From positions 1-7,835 of the forward strand of contig CAZSNT010000278.1 in the NCBI GenBank assembly GCA_964607765.1: a stretch of 7,835 nt of DNA. The letters are read 5' to 3'. Positions 1 through 5,048 of this stretch are shown here, piece by piece; within the stretch, counting starts at the first letter, position 1; each line of letters begins with the position of its first letter. A model generated the notes under the pieces. The model searched no databases and was not told the DNA's origin. It was given only the letters and a program-made list of their open reading frames with translations. The translations under genes and the position numbers were made by a program. Source of the DNA: CAZSNT01 sp964607765. GTDB taxonomy: Bacteria; Verrucomicrobiota; Lentisphaeria; Oligosphaerales; JABHEG01.

Positions 1-150
1 CACCGAGCAGGAGTACGAGGGCGAGGGAGCGGGAGCGGGAGTCGAGGACGAGGGACGAGGAGCAGGACGAGGGACGAGGAGCAGGACGAGGAGGACGAGG
101 GACGAGGAGCAGGACGAGGGGAGAGGAGGAGGACGAGGGATGAGGGTTAG
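1..150. repeat. purine-rich GACGAGG-type minisatellite, no gene
   Basis: The + strand is almost only A and G with regularly placed C. A 19-base unit, GGACGAGGGACGAGGAGCA, occurs exactly at 46-64, 65-83 and 93-111. The 9-base gap between the second and third copies is itself a partial unit (GGACGAGGA). The unit is built from the 7-base word GACGAGG, and degenerate forms continue on both sides. No ribosome site or credible coding frame was seen. A short degenerate relative recurs at 921-950, before the second pseudopilin gene. The role is unknown. Confidence 0.8.
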
Positions 151-160
151 GCGATGGGTT

Positions 161-220
161 TCAGCGGACGGATAGGACGGATCGGGCGTATAGAACGCCA
201 GCGAAGGAGATACGACCATG
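161..220 (+). repeat. leader repeat copy 1 (5' untranslated region and start of pseudopilin 1)
   Basis: This 60-base segment recurs at 961-1020 with 55 of 60 positions identical. It contains GGACGGAT twice (166-173 and 175-182), a strong Shine-Dalgarno sequence AAGGAG at 204-209, and the ATG at 218. Copies before two related genes suggest a duplicated translation-initiation or regulatory leader. No convincing -35/-10 pair was recognised. The ribosome site fixes the start of the gene that follows. Confidence 0.75.
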
Positions 221-892
221 GACAACGCCAAACCTACCTCACGCCTCACGCCTCACGCCTCACGTTTCACGCTGATCGAGTTGCTCGTGGTCATCGCGAT
301 CATCGCTATCCTCGCCAGCATGCTGTTGCCGTCTCTGACAAAGGCCAAAGAGAAAGCGCGCCGGACGCAGTGCATCAACCGCCTGAAGCAGGTGGGCACC
401 AGCATCCACCTCTATTGCGACGACTACGACGGCATCCTGCCATACAAGCTGCATACGTGGACGGCGGACATGTACCTCCACGGCAACCAAAGCAGCCCGA
501 TGCGACTGGGCCTGCTGTTGGCAAACGGGTACGCGACGCAGGACCAGCTCTATTGTCCGGCCCGACGCTATCCGACGGGATACTGGTACAACCGGCAGGC
601 CGGCTACTGCTATCTCGTCCCTGGCGGCAATGCTCATCGCGTCACTGCTTTGAAAAAGGCATACCACTACGCCGGCGGATGGTACCCATGGACTGCCTAT
701 GCAGCATGCCGTTACAACAACTACGACACGAACGTACAAGAGCGCTGGGCGCACAAGCGTGCCGGTGTCAACAGCCTGCGCATCGATGGCTCGGCGTTCT
801 GGATGAATCGGCGTTTTGAGGCCTGGCTGGGGTCCCAGGACTTGACAACGGACTCCAAGATGCCGTGGTTGCTGATCAACGAGTTACGCTAA
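218..892 (+). CDS. type II secretion/type IV pilin-like protein (pseudopilin), H-x10-DG type
   Basis: This 224-residue protein has a class III (prepilin) signal. The short basic leader (residues 1-16) is followed by FTLIE (17-21), with the conserved Glu at mature position 5, and a hydrophobic helix to about residue 38 ending LASMLLP. A charged KAKEKARR stretch and QCINRLKQVG follow, typical of the large pseudopilin families of Lentisphaerota and Planctomycetota. The C-terminal part is aromatic-rich and has an H179-x10-D190-G191 signature close to the H-x9-DG motif of prepilin-processing-associated proteins. It is probably processed by a prepilin peptidase and held at the envelope by the helix, but its partners are unknown. 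The residue before F17 is Arg rather than the usual Gly. The start at 218 is supported by AAGGAG eight bases upstream. The leader is encoded by a 7-base tandem repeat. Confidence 0.92.
   Translation: MDNAKPTSRLTPHASRFTLIELLVVIAIIAILASMLLPSLTKAKEKARRTQCINRLKQVGTSIHLYCDDYDGILPYKLHTWTADMYLHGNQSSPMRLGLLLANGYATQDQLYCPARRYPTGYWYNRQAGYCYLVPGGNAHRVTALKKAYHYAGGWYPWTAYAACRYNNYDTNVQERWAHKRAGVNSLRIDGSAFWMNRRFEAWLGSQDLTTDSKMPWLLINELR
237..271 (+). repeat. in-gene heptanucleotide array, CCTCACG x4 plus TTTCACG
   Basis: Five consecutive 7-base units run from 237 to 271 inside the pseudopilin leader: four exact CCTCACG and one TTTCACG. They encode residues 7-18, including the F-T of the FTLIE cleavage motif. 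Because 7 is not a multiple of 3, the array reads as the same heptapeptide (S-R-L-T-P-H-A, rotated) in all three frames and contains no stop. Gain or loss of one unit would shift the downstream frame. Three units would add or remove seven residues. Confidence 0.9.
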
Positions 893-960
893 GGACCACT
901 GTGCCGGCGATCACCGAACGCGAGTACGAGGGACGAGTGATAAGAGTCGAGAGATCGGCC

Positions 961-1020
961 TCAACGGACGGATAGGACGGATCGGGCGTGTAGAACGCCA
1001 CCGAAGGAGACACGATCATG
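961..1020 (+). repeat. leader repeat copy 2 (5' untranslated region and start of pseudopilin 2)
   Basis: This is the second copy of the 161-220 leader, offset by exactly 800 bases. It has the double GGACGGAT (the second followed by C), AAGGAG at 1004-1009 and the ATG at 1018. The five differences are scattered substitutions with no indel. The similarity continues into the first codons (MDNAKP versus MDSAKP), so the duplicated tract covers the leader and the beginning of the coding region. The spacer just before it (893-960) holds a degenerate purine-rich stretch at 921-950 and nothing else recognisable. Confidence 0.75.
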
Positions 1021-1767
1021 GACAGCGCCAAACCTGCCCCCCGCCTCCCGTTTCACGCCTCACGCCTCACGCCTCACGTTTCACGCTTCATCCTGATCGA
1101 GTTGTTGGTGGTCATTGCGATCATTGCCGTGCTCGCCAGCATGCTGCTGCCCGCATTGCAGCAGGCGAAGCAACGGGCGAAAAAGGCTGGTTGCATCAAC
1201 AACCAGCGCACCATCCTGACAGCGGTGACCCTCTATGCCGACGACTATGAGGGCTATGTGCCGCCGATGTGGTCAAAATCCCTGCATGACATGGGCGACG
1301 GCCACGCGAACGACCAGTTCGAGTTCTGGATGGGCGGGCTCGCGTTCGGCGGCTACCTGGCCCGCCAGAAGGAAGTGTTCAACTGCCCGGGGCGCCAGGT
1401 CCCGTTGTGGACGGGAACGGGCTATTGGGGTAAGCGGCTGTGCGGCTATTCCTTCTTCTATCCGCGCGCCGGCAACACATATTACTCGTACACGATAAGG
1501 GAGACGACGCGTAAGAAGATCAAGGTCGCCCAGGTCCCCCGCTGGCTCACGACGCCGCTGATGTGCGCGGTGACCAGCAATTCGGACATGCGGGAGATGC
1601 CGCACAACGCCCAGGGCGTAGCGACGGGCAACTTCGACGGTTCTGTCGATTTCTACGTGAAGGACATCCGTATCTGGCCGGGCTACTACTGGTCGCCGAC
1701 CACGCCCAGGGGCAATACGCAAGAGGGCAAGTCCTGCTTGATCTGGGCAGAAGTCAACGGCGGGTGA
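1018..1767 (+). CDS. type II secretion/type IV pilin-like protein (pseudopilin), H-x10-DG type, second paralogue
   Basis: This 249-residue protein has the same plan as the preceding gene. A 23-residue leader is followed by FILIE (24-28, Glu at mature position 5), a hydrophobic helix ending LASMLLP, and a KQRAKKAGCINNQRT stretch. The periplasmic or extracellular part is rich in Gly and aromatic residues and has H196-x10-D207-G208. The usual FT of the cleavage motif is FI here, and the -1 residue is Arg (R23). The start at 1018 is supported by AAGGAG eight bases upstream, inside the duplicated leader. Beyond the N-terminal helix the two pseudopilins are quite divergent, so they are old paralogues or shuffled genes sharing one 5' module. 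The stop codon (1765-1767) lies inside the target duplication of the adjacent 420-bp element. The gene was probably once followed closely by the glycosidase genes. Confidence 0.92.
   Translation: MDSAKPAPRLPFHASRLTPHVSRFILIELLVVIAIIAVLASMLLPALQQAKQRAKKAGCINNQRTILTAVTLYADDYEGYVPPMWSKSLHDMGDGHANDQFEFWMGGLAFGGYLARQKEVFNCPGRQVPLWTGTGYWGKRLCGYSFFYPRAGNTYYSYTIRETTRKKIKVAQVPRWLTTPLMCAVTSNSDMREMPHNAQGVATGNFDGSVDFYVKDIRIWPGYYWSPTTPRGNTQEGKSCLIWAEVNGG
1044..1085 (+). repeat. in-gene heptanucleotide array in pseudopilin 2 leader
   Basis: Six 7-base units run in order CCTCCCG, TTTCACG, CCTCACG x3, TTTCACG, with a decayed seventh unit CTTCATC at 1086-1092. They encode residues 9-23, immediately before the FILIE motif. 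The distance from ATG to the Leu of LIE is 25 codons here and 18 in the first pseudopilin. The difference of 21 bases is exactly three heptamers. Confidence 0.88.
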
Positions 1768-1771
1768 GCCG
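1764..1771 (+). repeat. left 8-bp target-site duplication (GTGAGCCG)
   Basis: GTGAGCCG here is repeated exactly at 2192-2199, directly outside the two ends of the 1772-2191 element. The next two bases (TC) also match, but on the left they belong to the inverted repeat. The left copy includes the TGA stop of pseudopilin 2, so the insertion left that gene's end intact. Confidence 0.7.
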
Positions 1772-1818
1772 TCAATGTCATTGAGTTGAGGTGTCGGGTG
1801 TCGGGTGTCGGGTGTCAG
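1772..1818 (+). repeat. left terminal inverted repeat with GTGTCGG heptamers
   Basis: Its outer 13 bases, TCAATGTCATTGA, are an almost perfect palindrome around a central T. A six-base variable stretch (1784-1789, three mismatches with the other end) is followed by 29 bases that match exactly. Those contain GTGTCGG at 1791, 1798 and 1805 and GTGTCAG at 1812. Confidence 0.8.
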
Positions 1819-1950
1819 GGTTCAGTGTGGCCTGTTACTGTTTTCGTGGGTATGAGAGACCGGTCTACGAGTACGGACACGAGTAGGGTGGACGATTCGC
1901 CGCCCCACTCGTAATCCGTACTCGTCGCCGTACTCGTCAAACGGATCGGG
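1791..1950 (+). repeat. tandem internal unit A of the MITE-like element
   Basis: This unit is repeated at 1953-2105. Both begin with three GTGTCGG and one GTGTCAG. Unit A then has one extra 7-base block, GGTTCAG (1819-1825), absent from unit B. From 1826 to 1944 the copies differ at only two positions (1836 and 1860), and the last few bases differ at two more. The only length difference is a single heptamer-sized block. Confidence 0.9.
1867..1925. repeat. long hairpin in unit A
   Basis: ACGAGTACGGA at 1867-1877 pairs perfectly with TCCGTACTCGT at 1915-1925. After a small bulge, ACGAGT (1879-1884) pairs with ACTCGT (1907-1912). The 22-base loop may pair further (GGGTGG with CCGCCC, one G-U wobble), leaving about eight unpaired bases. 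No T-run follows on either strand, so this is not a standard intrinsic terminator. Confidence 0.75.
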
Positions 1951-1952
1951 TG

Positions 1953-2105
1953 GTGTCGGGTGTCGGGTGTCGGGTGTCAGTGTGGCCTGTCACTGTTTTC
2001 GTGGGTATGAGAGATCGGTCTACGAGTACGGACACGAGTAGGGTGGACGATTCGCCGCCCCACTCGTAATCCGTACTCGTCGCCGTACTCGTCAAACGGT
2101 CCGGG
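1953..2105 (+). repeat. tandem internal unit B of the MITE-like element
   Basis: Second copy of unit A, offset 155 bases after the heptamer block. It starts with its own GTGTCGG array (1953-1980), so the element holds three such arrays: two in + orientation and one inverted at 2145-2173. About 39 bases of unique sequence (2106-2144) separate it from the right end. Confidence 0.9.
2022..2080. repeat. long hairpin in unit B
   Basis: This is the same hairpin as in unit A, with arms 2022-2039 and 2062-2080 identical to those at 1867-1884 and 1907-1925. Exact retention of both arms in both copies means either a recent duplication or selection on the structure. Confidence 0.75.
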
Positions 2106-2144
2106 TGTTCTCTCAGGCAAGGTCTCAGGTCGGACTCTCCCAGG

Positions 2145-2191
2145 CTGACACCCGACACCCGACACCCGACACCTTAATCCAATGACATTGA
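2145..2191 (-). repeat. right terminal inverted repeat with inverted GTGTCGG heptamers
   Basis: Read on the - strand it begins TCAATGTCATTG (2191-2180), has a six-base variable stretch (2179-2174), then 29 bases identical to the left end, finishing at 2145. The heptamers appear on the + strand as CCGACAC. Confidence 0.8.
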
Positions 2192-2199
2192 GTGAGCCG
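2192..2199 (+). repeat. right 8-bp target-site duplication (GTGAGCCG)
   Basis: Exact copy of 1764-1771. Joining the left flank through GTGAGCCG to TCCGCACAC at 2200 gives the predicted empty site, with about 39 bases between the pseudopilin 2 stop and the ATG at 2235. Confidence 0.7.
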
Positions 2200-2234
2200 T
2201 CCGCACACACACAGTCCCGGAGCAGTGGGATCCC

Positions 2235-5048
2235 ATGATGATGGCACAATTGAGTGGACGTATGTCATGTGTATCGCTGCTGTTGCTGGCTTTGGCCCTT
2301 CCGCTGTCGGCGGTAGGCGTGTCAACCGATCTGACGCGGGGGCTGATCCACTATTGGAGCTTCGACCGCGAAGATGACAAAGGCATGCGGGACAGCGCCG
2401 GCGACATGCCTTGGACGGGCCACCGGCGCAGCGGGGAGTGGCTGACGGACGGCGTGGCCGGCGAAGCGGTGGACATCGCCAACGGCGTCTATCTGGATGG
2501 CACGGAGCGCGATCTCGCGCCGCCGAATCTCACGATTGCCGGGTGGATTCGGTATGAAGCCGCGGCCAGTTCGAGCAGGACGCGCGCCATCCTGTCCGTC
2601 GGCAATCACTCCTCGCCGCTGAAGAAGCCGTGGGTGTTCCAGTTATCGGAGCACAAACTCGCGTTTGCCGGCGGCTCGAAGTCCGTGAAAACGGCAGAGC
2701 CGGTGCCGGAGGGACGCTGGGTGCACGTGGCGGCCGTGGTGTCCACGTCAGAGGCGCCGGTCGACGCCGCGGCGCGCACCGTGCGGCTCTACGTTGACGG
2801 CTGTGAAGTCGCCTCGGGCAGCGTCAGCATCGTTCCCAAGGCCGCGCAGGTACTGATAGGCAACACGCACCGCGGCGGCCCGGACCGACTGTGCGGACAG
2901 GTTGACGAGCTGGCGATCTGGGACCGCACGTTGTCCGCCGAGGACATCACTGCTCTGCATCGGCTCGGCAGTGAAGGCAAGGCGCTGAGCTCCCTGGTGA
3001 CGGTGCGTCCGACGGTCAGCATCGAGGCGGAGAAGGCGTCGGGCGGCGGCAGCGCCGGCACGTTCGTGCTGGAACGCGACAACGCCAAAGGTACGCTGCG
3101 CGTTCACGTGAGCACCAGCGGTCTGGGCATTCCCGACACCGACTACGCGCCGTTGGCGACAATCCAGACCTTTTCGGATGGCCAGCGCGAACTGCGCATC
3201 TCTGTTCGCCCGACAGAGGGCGCCACGGTGACCGGCTCTTACGACGTCAAGGCCGTGATCGAGCCGAGCATCTTCTACGTCGTCTCTGAGGCGTGTGCGG
3301 CACGGGTTTGGCTCTGCAGGGACTGGCCGGAACCGGCCCCGGCGCGCCCCAGGAAGATCTACGCGCACTTCATGGGCTGTTACCCGGTAGCCGCGGCAGC
3401 AACGGCGCACCACCGCGCGCATGATCCTCCCAGGACGCGCCACGAAGGGGAGAGACAGTTCGATCGCGGCGGCGACCGTTGGCGCAATTGGCCGCTGGTC
3501 CCGGACGGCATAAGGCTCAGCCTCGAGGAAGCCGCGGACCTCGACATTCGTCGCGCGATCCGGGGCGGGCTCGACGGTTTCGCCGTGGACGCCTGGGCCG
3601 GCCGGGACGACGCCAAGGCCTATCTCTCGGCGATGTTCGCCGTGGCCGAGGCAAAGGACTACCCGTTCGAACTGACTATCTGCATTGACGCGGGCGGCCT
3701 CGAACACGGCACGGCCGCCGTGAAGTGGTTGCTGGATCATCATGGGAACAGCCCGAAGCTGGCCCGGCGCGACGGCAGGCCGCTCGTTTTCGGGTATCTC
3801 TCGGTCTTTCCCGGTTTCCGACACGGCGCGAGCGTGCTCGCCAAACAGCCCGGGAACGCCGACAAAGACCCCAAGGAACTCGCGAAGGACCCGTGGCTGC
3901 GAACCACGCGCGAAGGTTGGGCCATTCTCGCGCAAGCCCAGCGCGAGATGGAGAAGGCGGCAGGGCAGCCGATATTCTGGCACTACGGGATGGGGGCGTT
4001 CTTCCACCAGACACCGCGCCAGCATTGGAACCACGAGACGCTTCTCGATGCGGCCACGTTCATGGCCGGCGAATTCGATGCGGTGGGCGAGTTCCTCGGC
4101 GGCGCCCAAGACAACATTGCGGAGGCGGTGCGGGCCGCCGGCGCGGAATGGTCGCAGCCCATGTACTACCAGTACGAGAACCTGTTCTGGGGCGGCAACC
4201 GCATCCCGCGAGGCAGCTCGATCCTGCGCAGGCAATGGGAAGCCGCCCGGCGCAACCAATCCACGCTGATCCAGTTTGTCACCTGGAACGACTACACCGA
4301 GAACACGCACCTGGCCCCCGCTTACGAGACGCGCTACGCTGTCCTCGACCTCAACCGTCACTTCATTGAGTGGTGGAAGACGGGCAAGGAACCCAGGCCG
4401 CAGCGGGACAAACTCTACCTGTTCTTCCGCAAGTACCCGGTGGACGCACAAATCTACCCGTTCCAGCCGATACAGAAGGAGAGCGACGGGGTGATCGAGG
4501 TCCTCAGCATACTAACCAAGCCCGGTGTGCTGCGGTTACCCGGGCGCAACGCCGAGTGGCGGGCGCCTGCCGGGCTCTCCTGGCAACACTTCCCCGTGAC
4601 GCCGGGGGCGCTGAAGGTCGAGTTGCTGCGTCGAAATTGGTACGGGCGCCGACACGTGGTCTTGAGCCTGGAATCGCCCGAGTCGATCACCGATCGACCG
4701 TTCCGTCAGACCAACAGTCTGGGTGCGATCTCCACCGAATTCGAGCGCCACTGGCAAGCCGACTTCGGGGACGCGCCACCTGTTCGGCGCGGACTTTATG
4801 CCGATGACGACGGCGACGGCCTTCCCAATTGGTTCGAGATGTACTGGTTCGGCAAGTTCCTCGACTGGGGTACGGCCACGGGCGCCGAGCCCGGCGCGGA
4901 TCCCGACAGCGACGGCAAGACCAACCTCGAAGAATACCGCAGCCGGACGGACCCCACCCTCGCGCCTGCCGATCCGACGCGAATCGACGCCTTGATGGAG
5001 ACGGACAAGTCGCCCCCCCTGGACCTCAAGCTGGAAGACGGACCATGA
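2235..5048 (+). CDS. secreted multidomain GH71-like glycoside hydrolase (LamG, Calx-beta-like, GH71-like, calcium-loop repeats)
   Basis: This 937-residue protein starts with a signal peptide (hydrophobic LLLLALALPLSAVG, about residues 14-28). A LamG/concanavalin-like jelly roll spans about 36-250, from LIHYWSFD to LAIWDRTLSAEDI. A Calx-beta-like domain covers about 257-355. The GH71-like part begins at KIYAHFMG (374-381), passes GFAVDAW (D452) and reaches TWNDYTEN (683-690), where D686 and E689 form a likely acidic pair. Family members hydrolyse alpha-1,3-glucan, but the substrate here is unproven. The C-terminus has two thrombospondin-3/EF-hand-like calcium loops, DDDGDGLPNWFE (from 857) and DPDSDGKTNLEEY. 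It is probably exported and binds polysaccharide. Three ATGs (2235, 2238, 2241) precede the signal peptide, and ATG 2262 is another possible start; upstream GGAG at 2219 is weak. It overlaps the next gene by ATGA. The enzyme class is fairly sure and the specificity is not. Confidence 0.88.
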   Translation: MMMAQLSGRMSCVSLLLLALALPLSAVGVSTDLTRGLIHYWSFDREDDKGMRDSAGDMPWTGHRRSGEWLTDGVAGEAVDIANGVYLDGTERDLAPPNLTIAGWIRYEAAASSSRTRAILSVGNHSSPLKKPWVFQLSEHKLAFAGGSKSVKTAEPVPEGRWVHVAAVVSTSEAPVDAAARTVRLYVDGCEVASGSVSIVPKAAQVLIGNTHRGGPDRLCGQVDELAIWDRTLSAEDITALHRLGSEGKALSSLVTVRPTVSIEAEKASGGGSAGTFVLERDNAKGTLRVHVSTSGLGIPDTDYAPLATIQTFSDGQRELRISVRPTEGATVTGSYDVKAVIEPSIFYVVSEACAARVWLCRDWPEPAPARPRKIYAHFMGCYPVAAAATAHHRAHDPPRTRHEGERQFDRGGDRWRNWPLVPDGIRLSLEEAADLDIRRAIRGGLDGFAVDAWAGRDDAKAYLSAMFAVAEAKDYPFELTICIDAGGLEHGTAAVKWLLDHHGNSPKLARRDGRPLVFGYLSVFPGFRHGASVLAKQPGNADKDPKELAKDPWLRTTREGWAILAQAQREMEKAAGQPIFWHYGMGAFFHQTPRQHWNHETLLDAATFMAGEFDAVGEFLGGAQDNIAEAVRAAGAEWSQPMYYQYENLFWGGNRIPRGSSILRRQWEAARRNQSTLIQFVTWNDYTENTHLAPAYETRYAVLDLNRHFIEWWKTGKEPRPQRDKLYLFFRKYPVDAQIYPFQPIQKESDGVIEVLSILTKPGVLRLPGRNAEWRAPAGLSWQHFPVTPGALKVELLRRNWYGRRHVVLSLESPESITDRPFRQTNSLGAISTEFERHWQADFGDAPPVRRGLYADDDGDGLPNWFEMYWFGKFLDWGTATGAEPGADPDSDGKTNLEEYRSRTDPTLAPADPTRIDALMETDKSPPLDLKLEDGP

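Larger units (their letters stand above)
1772..2191. mobile_element. 420-bp non-autonomous MITE-like element with 47-bp terminal inverted repeats
   Basis: The ends 1772-1818 and 2145-2191 are inverted copies of each other, matching at 44 of 47 positions. Each begins TCAATGTCATTG and then runs into three GTGTCGG heptamers and one GTGTCAG. The element is bounded by an exact 8-bp direct repeat, GTGAGCCG. Inside are two tandem ~155-bp units that each contain a long hairpin. No transposase or other credible gene lies within, so any movement would need an enzyme encoded elsewhere. Several insertion-sequence families (ISL3, IS66 and IS6 among them) make 8-bp duplications, but the family cannot be assigned from this window. 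It separates pseudopilin 2 from the glycosidase genes. A repeat grown by slippage and recombination is an alternative, but the matched ends with a flanking duplication argue for insertion. Confidence 0.7.

Noticed and set aside
154..819. 221-codon + strand ORF overlapping the first pseudopilin
   Set aside because: It is another frame of the pseudopilin gene. It looks partly similar only because the heptamer array gives the same peptide in every frame.
842..847. TTGACA as a -35 box for the second pseudopilin gene
   Set aside because: It lies inside the first pseudopilin gene, and the sequence 17 bases downstream (GTGGTT) does not resemble a -10 box.
1791..2173. GTGTCGG arrays as a CRISPR array
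   Set aside because: The unit is only seven bases, there are no unique spacers, and no cas genes are present.
1937..2325. Short - strand ORFs across the 420-bp element
   Set aside because: They run through the tandem units and heptamers, have no domain or ribosome site, and cross the element boundary. The element shows no believable gene.
2748..4451. 567-codon open frame on the - strand
   Set aside because: It lies wholly antisense to the GH71-like gene, is rich in Arg, Val, Ala and Gly with no recognisable domain, and is explained by high GC content leaving the antisense frame open.
4829..5044. Upstream in-frame extension of the second glycosidase gene
   Set aside because: The extra 72 residues are an Arg-rich out-of-frame reading of the calcium-loop region of the first glycosidase. 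The ATG at 5045 has a ribosome site and begins a proper signal peptide.
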